From Treponema denticola (GTDB lineage Bacteria; Spirochaetota; Spirochaetia; Treponematales; Treponemataceae), in the NCBI RefSeq assembly GCF_024400535.1, contig NZ_CP038800.1, positions 2,170,001 to 2,234,000 of the forward strand: 64,000 nucleotides of DNA, written 5' to 3'. Positions 7,298 through 16,317 of the stretch are shown one piece after another. How positions within the stretch are numbered: the stretch's first letter is position 1; the number at the start of each line of letters is the position of its first letter. The notes beneath the pieces are model-generated. The model did no database searches and had not been told where the DNA came from. It was given only the letters and a program-made list of their open reading frames with translations. The position numbers and the translations under genes were made by a program.

Positions 7298-8467
7298 TTA
7301 TTTAATCGCCTTCTTTAGAGCTTCCGTCTTGTCGGTTTTTTCCCATGAGAATTCGGGGCGTCCGAAGTGGCCGTAGGCTGCCGTTTCTTTATAGATGGGG
7401 CGCTTTAAATCCAGAGTCTTTATGATGCCTGCCGGAGACATGTCAAAAACTTCTTTTATTGCCCTTTCTATTTTTTCTTCAGGAACTTCACCCGTACCGA
7501 AAGTATCAACTCTTACGGCAACAGGAAACGGAACACCGATTGCATAGGCTAACTGAACTTCGCAGCGGCGTGCAAGGTCTGCGGCTACTACGTTCTTTGC
7601 AATGTATCGGGCCATGTAGGCAGCAGAGCGGTCAACCTTTGACGGATCCTTACCCGAAAAAGCGCCTCCTCCATGTCTTCCCATTCCACCGTAGGTGTCT
7701 ACGATTATTTTTCTTCCGGTAAGACCTGTGTCGCCAAAGGGGCCTCCTATAACAAAGCGGCCTGTAGGATTGATAAAATACTTGGTATCATCGGCCAAAA
7801 GCCCGGTCGGTCCCAAAACAGGCTTAATAACCCGATTGATTAGAGTATCTTTTAACTCGTCATATTGAACATCGGGATAATGCTGATGAGAAAGCACAAC
7901 CGTGTCTATCTTAATAGGTTTAAAGCCCTCATATTTTACGGTAATCTGAGTCTTTGAATCGGGGCGAAGCCAGGGAATAACCTTTTCCTTTCTGAGCTTT
8001 GCCGCATACCTCAATACTGAGTGCGAAAACATAATGGGAGCAGGCATCAGTTCCGGGGTTTCCTTGCAGGCAAAACCGAACATCATACCCTGATCTCCGG
8101 CCCCCTGCTGGCCCTTATATTCATCAAGCCCCGTACCGTCTACCCCTTGCGAAATGTCGGGGGACTGAGCATGAATCATATTCATAACGGCCATAGAATG
8201 GCAATCCAACCCGAAATCGGTATTTGTATAGCCTATTTCTTCGGCTATAGTCCGTGCAATCTCTTGAATATCTACATAGGTGTTGGTGGTTATCTCTCCG
8301 CCGACAAGCACCAAAGCGGTAGAGGCAAAGGTTTCACAGGCTACATGGCTTTCAGGGTCATCTTTTAAGCAGGCATCTAAAACAGCATCCGAAATCTGAT
8401 CGCAGAGCTTATCGGGATGTCCTTCACTTACCGACTCCGATGTAAAATAATTTATATTGTTTTTCAT
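7298..8467 (-). CDS. metK: S-adenosylmethionine synthetase
   Basis: MetK joins methionine and ATP to form S-adenosylmethionine. The 389-residue protein opens with [20 protein letters not shown] (substrate-binding His and Asp) and contains [20 protein letters not shown] and the P-loop-like [20 protein letters not shown], both diagnostic. The start at 8467 is preceded by GTGAGGT; a Met five codons upstream lacks a ribosome binding site. No SAM riboswitch is visible in the short, roughly 130-base gap to the divergent lipoprotein gene. SAM made here would supply TrmD and the rRNA methyltransferase found elsewhere in the window. Confidence 0.97.
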   Translation of the reverse strand: MKNNINYFTSESVSEGHPDKLCDQISDAVLDACLKDDPESHVACETFASTALVLVGGEITTNTYVDIQEIARTIAEEIGYTNTDFGLDCHSMAVMNMIHAQSPDISQGVDGTGLDEYKGQQGAGDQGMMFGFACKETPELMPAPIMFSHSVLRYAAKLRKEKVIPWLRPDSKTQITVKYEGFKPIKIDTVVLSHQHYPDVQYDELKDTLINRVIKPVLGPTGLLADDTKYFINPTGRFVIGGPFGDTGLTGRKIIVDTYGGMGRHGGGAFSGKDPSKVDRSAAYMARYIAKNVVAADLARRCEVQLAYAIGVPFPVAVRVDTFGTGEVPEEKIERAIKEVFDMSPAGIIKTLDLKRPIYKETAAYGHFGRPEFSWEKTDKTEALKKAIK

Positions 8468-8561
8468 ATTAACCTCACTCAAAAATTGTAAGAATACAAC
8501 AAGTTCATTATATCCATAAAGAGGTATTTTTTCAATAGATGCCTAAGCTCGATTCTACAGC

Positions 8562-8590
8562 TTTACAATATTTGAATTCTATACTATAAT
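8562..8590 (+). promoter_or_regulatory. Promoter with -10 box 8 nt from the start codon
   Basis: TTTACA (8562-8567), a 17-base spacer and TATAAT (8585-8590) precede the ATG at 8599. The predicted transcription start is at or just before the A of the ATG and no Shine-Dalgarno is present, so a leaderless mRNA is predicted. Confidence 0.65.
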
Positions 8591-8598
8591 CCTAAAAT

Positions 8599-8976
8599 AT
8601 GAATAAGAGAACAGATTTTGTGCATATAATTTTTATTTTGACTTTTTTATTCTTTCTTGCTGCATGCGGGGGAAAATCAAAGGAAAATTTTATATCGGGT
8701 ATATTTGAAGGCAAGGCTGAAAGCCTCATGGGAAACATAAGTGTAAGGGTTCATATAGAAAAAAATGAAATAAAAAATATAGATATTTTGGAATATTCCG
8801 ATACTCCCGGTTATAGCGATACCGTTTTTGAGTTCTTGCCTAAAAAAATTATAGAATCCAATTCTACCGATGTTGATATAATAGGCGGGGCAACAATCAC
8901 AAGTAAAGCCCTTTTAGATGCAGTAAATGATGCCCTAAAAAAAGCAGCCTTTTCTGCCGATGAAAAAGAAATGTGA
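8599..8976 (+). CDS. Small FMN-binding domain lipoprotein
   Basis: A signal peptide with lipobox FLAAC is followed directly by a minimal FMN_bind domain of about 90 residues ending in DIIGGATITSKALLDAV. The GGAT-ITS motif is the site where ApbE can attach FMN through a phosphoester to Thr. The protein is therefore likely a membrane-anchored, outward-facing flavin electron carrier, similar in domain type to the lipoprotein at 2026-2658 but shorter and lacking its charged tail. The gene starts a three-gene set with the lipoprotein at 9021 and the peptidase at 9750. Its partner oxidoreductase is not in the window. Confidence 0.82.
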   Translation: MNKRTDFVHIIFILTFLFFLAACGGKSKENFISGIFEGKAESLMGNISVRVHIEKNEIKNIDILEYSDTPGYSDTVFEFLPKKIIESNSTDVDIIGGATITSKALLDAVNDALKKAAFSADEKEM

Positions 8977-9020
8977 AACCTTTAACCTATTTTGTTTTTT
9001 ATATTATTATGGAGAAAAAA

Positions 9021-9731
9021 ATGAAAAATATTTTAAAAATAACAGGTCTTTTTACTTTAACAATCTTTGTTCTGTCTGCATGTGCCCCAAAAGCCGATAT
9101 CTTTATTCAGCAATCCGGTGACGCAGTTATCACGCTCGATATAAAAACCGGAGCAACAGTTGATATGCTTCTTGAAAATACAGCTCAATTTACCGATGCA
9201 GAAAAAGCAGAAAGTTCTTCTATCTTCAAAACGGAAGAAATCAAAAAAGCCCTTGAAGATAAAGGAATCAAGGTTTTATCTATGTCAACCGAATCAATCG
9301 CAGGTATCAATGCAAAGATAAAAATAATGAGCAAAGACATGAATAATGACAATGCCTTTGTTAAAACCGATATAAAAGCCGGTCTTTTATATTTAAGCAT
9401 AGGTCCTGAAAATATAAAAGAATTTGTTAATATGCTTTCGGAAGATGATAGAGAATATATAGATCTTTTAATGGCACCTGCAATAACCGGTGAAAATTTA
9501 AGTGCTGCAGAATATGAAGACCTGATAAAGCAGGGCTATGGAGAAAAACTGGCGAAAGAACTCAAAAAATCGAAATTTAATATTTCGCTTACATGCCCCC
9601 GAAAAATAAACAGCATAACAATAAAACCTTTCGGAAGCGTTTCAAAAAACAGAAACAAGGGAACAGTAGACATTCCTCTTTCCGAATTACTATGTGTGCA
9701 CGAGCCGATATTTATTGAGGTTAAATTTTAA
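9021..9731 (+). CDS. Putative lipoprotein of unknown function
   Basis: The 236-residue product has a clear lipoprotein signal (LSAC lipobox, about residue 20) and no domain I can name. After the anchor it is rich in Lys, Asp and Ile, with alternating short helices and strands. The start at 9021 is chosen because GGAGA lies just upstream; an in-frame Met 16 codons earlier is within the overlap with the previous gene and would precede the signal peptide. It lies between the FMN_bind lipoprotein and the zinc peptidase gene, probably in one transcript. Function is unknown. Confidence 0.7.
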   Translation: MKNILKITGLFTLTIFVLSACAPKADIFIQQSGDAVITLDIKTGATVDMLLENTAQFTDAEKAESSSIFKTEEIKKALEDKGIKVLSMSTESIAGINAKIKIMSKDMNNDNAFVKTDIKAGLLYLSIGPENIKEFVNMLSEDDREYIDLLMAPAITGENLSAAEYEDLIKQGYGEKLAKELKKSKFNISLTCPRKINSITIKPFGSVSKNRNKGTVDIPLSELLCVHEPIFIEVKF

Positions 9732-9749
9732 TTTTATTTGGAGGAGTTT

Positions 9750-10430
9750 ATGTATTTTGATTATTATTATCTGGTTTTGGTTGTACCCACCTTACTGCTG
9801 TCAATATATGCTCAGTTTAAAGTAAAAGCAACATTTTCAAAGTATTCTCAAATACAAACTATGAGAAAGATATCGGGAAAAGAGGCAGCCTCTCTTTTAC
9901 TTAGAACAAATTCTATTTTAGGGGTAAGAATTCAAAAAACGGCAGGAAGCTTAAGCGACCACTATGACCCGTCTAATAAGGTTTTAAAACTTTCGGAGCC
10001 TGTTTATGACCAAACATCTATAGCTGCTGTGGGAGTTGCGGCCCATGAAACCGGACATGCTATTCAGGATAAAGAAAAATACGGCCCCCTTGTTTTACGC
10101 AGTACGCTGGTACCGGTTGCAAATATAGGTTCGGCAGCCGGTCCTTACCTCGCCCTTGCAGGCATTATCTTCAAAATGAATTTTCTTTTAAATATAGGTA
10201 TAATCCTTTTTGCCTGTGCAGTTTTATTCTATCTTGTAACCCTGCCGGTTGAGATCGACGCTTCAAGGAGGGCCTTAAAAATATTGGAACACAATGCCGT
10301 TTTAAACCAAGAAGAACTTAAAGGGGTAAAAAAGGTTCTAACGGCAGCAGCTTTGACTTATGTAGCTTCTGCTTTAACGGCTGTCGCCAACCTTGTACGC
10401 TTAATCTTAATTTCTCGGGATAGAAAGTAA
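9750..10430 (+). CDS. YugP-type membrane zinc metallopeptidase
   Basis: The 226-residue protein matches the Zn_peptidase_2 (YugP) family: an N-terminal membrane segment, a zinc site in VAAHETGHAIQD (HExxH form HETGH), then two or three hydrophobic segments, with VEIDASRRAL supplying the distal acidic ligand region. Such enzymes are membrane-embedded; substrates are poorly known. GGAGGAG at 9740-9746 fixes the ATG at 9750. The gene follows the lipoprotein gene by 18 bases, suggesting co-expression, and a role in processing envelope proteins is possible but unproven. Confidence 0.88.
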   Translation: MYFDYYYLVLVVPTLLLSIYAQFKVKATFSKYSQIQTMRKISGKEAASLLLRTNSILGVRIQKTAGSLSDHYDPSNKVLKLSEPVYDQTSIAAVGVAAHETGHAIQDKEKYGPLVLRSTLVPVANIGSAAGPYLALAGIIFKMNFLLNIGIILFACAVLFYLVTLPVEIDASRRALKILEHNAVLNQEELKGVKKVLTAAALTYVASALTAVANLVRLILISRDRK

Positions 10431-10457
10431 AAAGCCTTAAACAAAGAATAATTTTTA

Positions 10458-11009
10458 TTATACTTCAAACTCAGGATGCTTTGCGTAAAAGTCTTCAGGG
10501 ATAATATCCATTAAGATTATGTCGTGCATTTTACGGTTACGGATTAGAGCTCCTCTTCTTGCGCCTATTTTTTTAAAGCCAACCTTTTCGTAAGCCTTAA
10601 CAGCTCTTTCATTATAAGAATATACATTTAAGATTATGTTATTTAAATTTAGTTTTTGATAGGCATAGTTTATGAGAAGGCACATAGCCTCGGTACCGTA
10701 TCCCTTTGACCAGTAGGCCTTGTTACCTATAAAGATACCGATCTCGGCTGTTCTATTCATATGATTGATACTCATAAGCCCCATATTTCCTATAAGTTCA
10801 TCGGTCTCGGAATCTACTATTGCGTAATTATGCTCTTTTGAAATCCTGTCGATTACAATGCGCTCGGCTTCAAGGCCTATAATCGAAGAAGCAAAGTTAA
10901 GATATTCAGACACTTCCTGATCATTTGCCCAGACAGCATATTTTTCCGCATCTTCAATCCTCATTGGGGCAAGATAACATTTTTTTCCGATAAGCTTTTT
11001 GATGTACAT
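10458..11009 (-). CDS. GNAT-family N-acetyltransferase (RimJ/RimL type)
   Basis: The 183-residue protein has the GNAT acetyl-CoA fold: a starting strand with YLAPMRIEDAEKY, the acceptor-side region EIGIFIGNKAYWSKGYGTEA (the pyrophosphate loop is the Gly-rich KGYGTEA) and NERAVKAYEKVGFKKIG, typical of the RimJ/RimL/SpeG branch. It acetylates an amino group on a protein or small molecule, acceptor unknown. GGAGAAATT before 11009 sets the start. It stands alone with no obvious operon partner. Confidence 0.88.
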   Translation of the reverse strand: MYIKKLIGKKCYLAPMRIEDAEKYAVWANDQEVSEYLNFASSIIGLEAERIVIDRISKEHNYAIVDSETDELIGNMGLMSINHMNRTAEIGIFIGNKAYWSKGYGTEAMCLLINYAYQKLNLNNIILNVYSYNERAVKAYEKVGFKKIGARRGALIRNRKMHDIILMDIIPEDFYAKHPEFEV

Positions 11010-11144
11010 AATTTCTCCAATTTTTTGAATTATATTTGAAAAAAGTAGAGTTGTCAATAGAATTTGTTTTATGCTTACTATTATGTAATACTGTTCTTAT
11101 AAGTGCTACAAGAAAAACGCACTATTAAAGATTGGCTGATTGAC

Positions 11145-11270
11145 AAATAAACCGCAGAGAGAGTTGAGCTTCCGCACAACTTGGTAAATAGTGCAAAGAA
11201 ATTTGAGGATGCCGTAGTATTATTATCCTTAAAATTCTCTTGTGCTCTTTGTGTCCGCCGCGGTTTATTT
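11145..11270. repeat. 126-bp element bounded by 11-bp inverted repeats
   Basis: AAATAAACCGC at 11145-11155 is inverted exactly as GCGGTTTATTT at 11260-11270, and TTGAC lies just outside or near both ends. The interior has no ORF and includes a purine-rich run resembling the CCGC-AGAG/CACAAAGAG type intergenic repeat seen in diverse bacteria. It may be a small non-autonomous mobile element or a degenerate repeat. It occupies most of the 295-base gap between the acetyltransferase and the ECF S-component gene. Confidence 0.4.
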
Positions 11271-11304
11271 AATTGACATTTGAATTTAGTGTTTGACCTT
11301 TGTC

Positions 11305-11910
11305 TTATTTTATTCCGGAATTTTTAAAATGTTTTCCTAATATTTTGGAGCCTATAAGAACTCCTGCAAAGCCCAAGACAAATGTCGCAATTAGTATGAT
11401 GACTCCGAGGTATCCTGCGCTTGCTGCAATGCTTTGTTCCACCTGAGCTTCATTCATCTGCATTCTTTCAAAGCAGAATTTTTTATAATGCTCTACAAAG
11501 AAGAGAACCGGAATAACGCCTCCTGAAGCACTTCCCAAGCATATAAAGCCGCTTGCAATGGCTATCGTATACTTGTTCTTATACTTTGAGGTATTGGCTG
11601 CTATGTCGCCCAGCAAGGCTCCGATAAACATACCTATCAACCATGGAAGATATCCCATTCCCAAAATCAAAACAATCATAATGAGCAAGAGCTGGCTGAT
11701 CGTAAAGACACCGAATTTGGGAACCTTGATAGCCAAAAACAAATAAATTGTTCCGACGACAAGCCCGGTGATAGCAGGCGAAAAGGCATGTAAAAAGGGA
11801 TTTATTGCCGCAGTAACAAAACCTATGACCATAAAGACCGCAATATAAACTACGGTCATTATTCCGATAAAAACAAAATCCTTTGTTTTAAATTTGTTTG
11901 ACTTTTCCAT
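11305..11910 (-). CDS. MptD/Trep_Strep family ECF transporter S component
   Basis: This 201-residue integral membrane protein, with about five or six hydrophobic segments, matches the Trep_Strep/MptD family of predicted ECF substrate-binding subunits. Visible features are KFKTKDFVFIGIMTVVY at the N-terminus, INPFLHAFSPAITGLVVG and MGYLPWLIGMFIGALLGD. GGAGGACTTT sets the start at 11910. It lies 15 bases after the fused ATPase gene and completes a T-AA-S transporter operon. The transported compound is unknown; ECF systems usually import vitamins or metal ions. Confidence 0.88.
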   Translation of the reverse strand: MEKSNKFKTKDFVFIGIMTVVYIAVFMVIGFVTAAINPFLHAFSPAITGLVVGTIYLFLAIKVPKFGVFTISQLLLIMIVLILGMGYLPWLIGMFIGALLGDIAANTSKYKNKYTIAIASGFICLGSASGGVIPVLFFVEHYKKFCFERMQMNEAQVEQSIAASAGYLGVIILIATFVLGFAGVLIGSKILGKHFKNSGIK

Positions 11911-11925
11911 AAAGTCCTCCATAAT

Positions 11926-13434
11926 TTATAAATATGTGGAAAAAATACTTTCCAGTTTTTTATCGTTTTTTTCAAGCCTCGAATCTAAGGCTATTTTTTT
12001 ATCCTTTAAAAGAATTAACCTGTTGCATATCTTAGAGATAAATTCAAAATCATGGGTTATTATAAGCACTGCCGAAGTCTCGGCTATCTCTTCGATAAGT
12101 TCTCCCACCCTGACCATATTTCCGTAATCCAAGCCGCTTGTCGGTTCATCGAGAATTGTAAGCGGGCAGCCTCTAACATAGGTGGCCGCTATTATAAGCC
12201 TTTGTTTTTGTCCCATCGAAAGAGAAAAGGGATGCTCATCTTTATAATCGTAAAGGTTGAGCTTCTTTAAGGCTTTTTCTATTTTTCCATTTACATTTTC
12301 AAGCTGTTTGTTTCCTATCAAAAGCTCGGAAAAAACATCTGCACCAAAAAGCTGATATTCAACATCTTGAAGAACAAAATTTGTGCGGCTCACTCTTTCC
12401 TTTTCGTTCAAAATTTTGTCACCGAATTTAATGCTTCCGGCAGATTGGCGGTAAATACCCGATATGATTTTTGCGAGAGTTGTTTTTCCCGCTCCGTTTT
12501 TTCCGGTAAGGGCGGCAATGTCGTTTTTGTAAAGGTCTAAATTAACCGAGTTTAAAATTTCGGTTCCGTCTTTAAACGAAAACGAAATATCCGAAAGGCT
12601 GCATATTTTTTCGGCTTCCGTATCGGAGTTAAATTTATTATGTACAGGGCCGATGGGTTCTGCACCATTTTCATTTGTAAAAAGATGTAAACTTCTTAAA
12701 CCTTTAGAATTTAACTCCGTATTTGTAAGGGCTAAAAATTCTTCACGAGTGTATTCGTTTTGTATACTTCCTTCATTTATATAGATAACTCTGTCAAAAA
12801 GATCCTTTAGATAATGAAGGCGGTGCTCCGCTATGATTATAGTAAAGCCTCTTTGTTTTAAAATTTTTAAAATATCGACCAAAATGAGGATAGAGTTAAA
12901 ATCCAGATTGGACGAGGGTTCATCAAGGACTATAATCTTAGGTCTCAAGGTTAAAATCGAGGCAATAGCTATTTTTTGGTTTTGTCCGTTCGAGAGGCTC
13001 TCAAGTTTTTCGGTTAAAAGATTTTCGATATGTAAAATGGAACAAACTTCGGCAATCCTTTCTATAATTTCATCGCGGGAAATTCCGTAGTTTTCGCAAG
13101 GAAAGCTGAGTTCCGAAATTACGTCATCGGTAAAAAACTGACTCTTAGGAGACTGAAAAACCGAGCCTATATCTTTTGAAATTTCATCTATGCTGAAATT
13201 CGAAATATCTTTTTCATTGATAAAAACGGAACCTGAAAATTCTCCTTCGTAAAACCGAGGAATAAGGCCGTTGATGCATTTTGTCAGCGTAGATTTTCCG
13301 CAGCCGCTTATGCCCGTAACAAGTAAGAATTCTCCTTTTTTGATATTAAGAGAAGTCTTTTTTAAATTTGCTCTTCCGTCTTTTGAGGATTCATATATAA
13401 AAGAAACATCTTTTAATTCTACTACCGTATTCAT
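11926..13434 (-). CDS. ECF transporter fused duplicated ATPase (EcfA-EcfA')
   Basis: Two ABC ATPase domains are joined in one 502-residue chain. The first has Walker A GISGCGKSTL (about residue 41), signature LSNGQNQK and Walker B IIVLDEPSSNLD. The second has Walker A GKNGAGKTTL (about residue 320), signature LSMGQKQR and Walker B LTILDEPTSGLD. This is the energising subunit pair of an ECF importer, fused as in many Trep_Strep-type clusters. It lies 11 bases downstream of the EcfT gene and upstream of the S component. Both catalytic sites look intact, although the first signature (SNGQ) is less canonical than the second. Confidence 0.93.
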   Translation of the reverse strand: MNTVVELKDVSFIYESSKDGRANLKKTSLNIKKGEFLLVTGISGCGKSTLTKCINGLIPRFYEGEFSGSVFINEKDISNFSIDEISKDIGSVFQSPKSQFFTDDVISELSFPCENYGISRDEIIERIAEVCSILHIENLLTEKLESLSNGQNQKIAIASILTLRPKIIVLDEPSSNLDFNSILILVDILKILKQRGFTIIIAEHRLHYLKDLFDRVIYINEGSIQNEYTREEFLALTNTELNSKGLRSLHLFTNENGAEPIGPVHNKFNSDTEAEKICSLSDISFSFKDGTEILNSVNLDLYKNDIAALTGKNGAGKTTLAKIISGIYRQSAGSIKFGDKILNEKERVSRTNFVLQDVEYQLFGADVFSELLIGNKQLENVNGKIEKALKKLNLYDYKDEHPFSLSMGQKQRLIIAATYVRGCPLTILDEPTSGLDYGNMVRVGELIEEIAETSAVLIITHDFEFISKICNRLILLKDKKIALDSRLEKNDKKLESIFSTYL

Positions 13435-13445
13435 TTTATCGTCCT

Positions 13446-14285
13446 TTAAAAGAGCCTCATAAATACGGAATCGAAGTCGAATATGATTGCGGCACCGACA
13501 ACAAAAATGGATGATAGGGCAAAGACATAATCGATTATTCCGAATTTGATTTTAAAAAGCTCTGCTGAAGTTTTTGGGGATTCGGCTCCTTTTACGAGGG
13601 CTGCAGCAGTCATGTCGTCTGCAAGCGAGGTTGCTCTAAAAAGAACCGGAACGAGGGCGTACTCCAGACTTTGAATCGGATGAAAAAAGATATTTTTTGT
13701 TCCTATTTCGATTCCTCTCATTTTCATGCTGTTTGTGATTATGGTCATCTCTTTTTTTATGGTAGGCAAAAAACGTACTGCAACCGTAAAGCCGAGCATT
13801 ATTCCCTTTGGGAGCTTCATTTTGTTTAGAGAGCTTACGAGACTTTTTGTATCCACCTTGTTAAAAATTACCATTGCCGCCATAAGGAAGGGTAAAAATT
13901 TTTGCACACCCATGGCAATAAGAGAAACGGAGTTAATCAAAAACTGTATGGGAAGGCCGGACAAGGCTTTTATCCCAAAAGGAAGAGCGAGCGCTAAAAA
14001 GAATATGAAGATATATTTTACTGCCTTTTTGTACATCTTAAAAAGGCATACAATGCCCAAAGACACCAAAAAAATAAAAATATTTGCAGAAATAGATGAA
14101 GAAACCGTAGTTATGAGTGAAAGCATAATGTTCAAAAACACTATTGTTCTCGGATCCAAGATAGTCCGTTTTTTTGAAGTGTAGACTCTTATCTGCTCTG
14201 CCAGAGCTGTAAACTCGTTTGATTTTTCGGTATAAAAGATTACGCCTTTTATCTCCGAATTTAAGCATACCGTATTGTTAGACAT
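13446..14285 (-). CDS. ECF transporter transmembrane component EcfT
   Basis: The 279-residue protein has a hydrophilic N-terminus of about 45 residues, several membrane helices, and the cytoplasmic coupling region with NSMKMRGIEIG, the Arg-Gly motif that contacts the ATPases; EYALVPVLFRATSLADDMTAA is also typical of CbiQ/EcfT proteins. It is the first gene of the three-gene ECF operon. The start at 14285 has no ribosome binding site but follows a near-perfect promoter by only 7 bases, so translation may begin on a leaderless mRNA; a shorter form starting later cannot be excluded. Confidence 0.9.
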   Translation of the reverse strand: MSNNTVCLNSEIKGVIFYTEKSNEFTALAEQIRVYTSKKRTILDPRTIVFLNIMLSLITTVSSSISANIFIFLVSLGIVCLFKMYKKAVKYIFIFFLALALPFGIKALSGLPIQFLINSVSLIAMGVQKFLPFLMAAMVIFNKVDTKSLVSSLNKMKLPKGIMLGFTVAVRFLPTIKKEMTIITNSMKMRGIEIGTKNIFFHPIQSLEYALVPVLFRATSLADDMTAAALVKGAESPKTSAELFKIKFGIIDYVFALSSIFVVGAAIIFDFDSVFMRLF

Positions 14286-14292
14286 GGGCTAC

Positions 14293-14321
14293 ATATTAAC
14301 CGAAAATTACAACTTTGTCAA
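14293..14321 (-). promoter_or_regulatory. Near-consensus promoter of the ECF operon
   Basis: On the minus strand TTGACA (14321-14316), a 17-base spacer and TAATAT (14298-14293) lead into the ATG at 14285 after only 7 bases. The transcription start should coincide with the start codon. Confidence 0.75.
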
Positions 14322-14479
14322 TATATTTTTTCACTCAGGGTAACCGCACCATAAATAAAAAATAATCAATAAGAATAAATAACCAGATATTAATGGTTGG
14401 GTGGTATATATGGAAATAAAAGCAGCTTATTATATTAATATTTTTAAACTCTTCAGAATAAATTTAAAATTACAGGGCT

Positions 14480-15268
14480 TTATTTCTTTTTAATAAGAGA
14501 AAAATATATAGGACCTGAACCCTCTGCCAGATCAGGAAGAAAGCGGTATCCGTACTTAGTTTTTTCAGGCACTATTGGAACAAAAGAATCTTGAGGGATA
14601 AGTACGGTTTCTACTTTATCCTTATATTTTGATAGCAATCTTTCTATTAAATTATCGTTTTCAGCATCGGAGAGAGCACATGTAGAGTAAACCAAAAAGC
14701 CTGCAGGCTTTAAAAGTAAAAACGCCGCAGATAAAAGAGCCCATTGTCTTTGTACAAGATTTTTTATACGGGCCTCAGTCCACTGTTTTAAATACTTTTC
14801 ATTTTGGAGAACATGCCTTTCAGAAGAACAAGGCGCATCCAGCAAAATCCTTTCATAAACCTCGTGACAATAACGGGGCATACGGGCTGCATCATAAGAA
14901 GAAACTTTTATGCGGTTCCGGTCTTTTTCTTGCACATGTTCATCCAAAACCCTTATAAGCCGATTCCGTCTTTCGGCAGAAATCTCATTAGCCTGTATCT
15001 CTCCTCCCATTTTGTTTAAGAGCACAAGAGTTTTACCGCCTGGAGCGGCGCACATATCAAGACAGCAGCCATCCTCAAGCGAAGGAAGAGCCATAGCGGC
15101 CTGAACACTCGCATAGTCCAGATAATAAGTTTTTGTTAAATTTTTATCATAAGCAACAGCCTTGCTTTCTTTTAATAAAGAAGCCTTAAGAATAGGCCAC
15201 CTCTCTCCAAACATTGAAGAATAGTAAATTTCAAAGCCATCAGGCCCGCTCAATTTTTCTTTTTTCAT
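14480..15268 (-). CDS. RsmB/RsmF/NSUN-type RNA (cytosine-C5) methyltransferase
   Basis: The 262-residue SAM-dependent enzyme shows DMCAAPGGKTLVLL (SAM-binding motif I), LLDAPCSSERH (motif IV Cys) and YSTCAL (motif VI catalytic Cys), the two-cysteine arrangement of m5C methyltransferases. It lacks the N-terminal NusB-like domain of RsmB and is short, so it is nearer the RsmF/YebU or archaeal-type catalytic core. The target is rRNA or tRNA, not decidable here. TGGACA/TACAAT (16-base spacer) upstream on the minus strand could be its promoter, giving a very short leader with a weak GAGA. Confidence 0.9.
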   Translation of the reverse strand: MKKEKLSGPDGFEIYYSSMFGERWPILKASLLKESKAVAYDKNLTKTYYLDYASVQAAMALPSLEDGCCLDMCAAPGGKTLVLLNKMGGEIQANEISAERRNRLIRVLDEHVQEKDRNRIKVSSYDAARMPRYCHEVYERILLDAPCSSERHVLQNEKYLKQWTEARIKNLVQRQWALLSAAFLLLKPAGFLVYSTCALSDAENDNLIERLLSKYKDKVETVLIPQDSFVPIVPEKTKYGYRFLPDLAEGSGPIYFSLIKKK

Positions 15269-15328
15269 ATCTCAAAACCATTGTACATAAAAAAACAATA
15301 CTGTCCACATATAGGGCTAGAAATATTT

Positions 15329-16036
15329 TTAAGAAAGGTTTTTAGCCTTCAAGCAGGCTTCGATGCAGGCTGTCCATAGCGGATCGGGAGACGGGGGAAG
15401 GGCTGAAATTTCTATTTGCTTTTTTGTTTCAGGATGTTCGAATTTTAGGGAATGGGCGTGGAGCCTGATCCCGCCGGATTTTTCGGTACGCTCAAAACCG
15501 TATTTGATGTCTCCCTTTATAGGTATCCCCAAATGAGAAAGCTGAATACGGATTTGATGGGTGCGGCCTGTTTCGGGGAAAATGCGTAAAAAATTATAGT
15601 TATCGCCAATCCCTGAAAGCTGCCAATAAAGAGATGCTTTTTTTCCTCTTTGTTTTGATTCCGTTACAAAGCCCTTTTGTATTTTTGTATTGAATTCAAG
15701 ATAATTTTCACAGAATTCTTTTTTATAAAGAACTGGAGCGGTGCGGTTTATTCCTGGATCGGCCGCCGAGTTTAATTCTTCTATTTTTTTACAGATTGCC
15801 CAATATTCTTTTTCTACCTTTTTTTCTTTAAAAAGATTATTTAGCTTTGTGTGCATTGCAGGAGAAAAAGCTATGAGAACTAAACCGCTTACAGGCTTAT
15901 CCAATCGGTTGACTGCCTCGGCATATTTTTTTTCGCTAAAGGTCTTTTTAAAAAAGACTTGAGAATTGTCCCCGCAGTTTTTTAAAACTACCGCAAAAAA
16001 ATTGTCCTCAAATAAAATTCTTACTTCATTGTGCAT
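15329..16036 (-). CDS. RluA-family pseudouridine synthase
   Basis: The 235-residue protein has the RluA catalytic motif NRLDKPVSG with the invariant Asp (about residue 46) and the later ETGRTHQIRIQLSHLGIPIKGD signature. It isomerises uridine to pseudouridine in rRNA or tRNA. It lacks an N-terminal S4 domain, which places it nearer the short RluA/TruC-like members. It is transcribed toward the methyltransferase gene, 60 bases away, on the same strand. Confidence 0.93.
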   Translation of the reverse strand: MHNEVRILFEDNFFAVVLKNCGDNSQVFFKKTFSEKKYAEAVNRLDKPVSGLVLIAFSPAMHTKLNNLFKEKKVEKEYWAICKKIEELNSAADPGINRTAPVLYKKEFCENYLEFNTKIQKGFVTESKQRGKKASLYWQLSGIGDNYNFLRIFPETGRTHQIRIQLSHLGIPIKGDIKYGFERTEKSGGIRLHAHSLKFEHPETKKQIEISALPPSPDPLWTACIEACLKAKNLS

Positions 16037-16317
16037 TTTAAAATCAATCGCCTATTATAATTTTTTAATTTCTTCTTTCTTTGAAACAAGAGCATACCCT
16101 GCACTGCATTGAAAAAGAGCCCTCGATGTGCAAAAAGTATACATCCTATAAACTGATTATATCATAGAATAGGGTATTTTTCAATTATCCATATCAACGT
16201 TGCTCTACCGCTATGTATGATTGTGCAAAATAATTTGATATTAAAGATAAAAAAGCCGGTTTATACCTTTGAAAACCCGTTAATCTATGCTATAATACAA
16301 CCAGTGAGGAAACACAT
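16037..16317 (+). promoter_or_regulatory. Non-coding gap with the rpn promoter
   Basis: This 281-base AT-rich stretch contains no credible ORF. Its right end carries TTGAAA (16269-16274), a 16-base spacer and TATAAT (16291-16296), followed by GAGGA at about 16306 and the ATG at 16318. On the other strand a TATAAT lies about 18 bases before the pseudouridine synthase start. Nothing else is recognised. Confidence 0.6.

Noticed and set aside
8468-8598. SAM riboswitch upstream of metK
   Set aside because: The gap is short, AT-rich and lacks the kink-turn and conserved stems; it also holds the divergent promoter.
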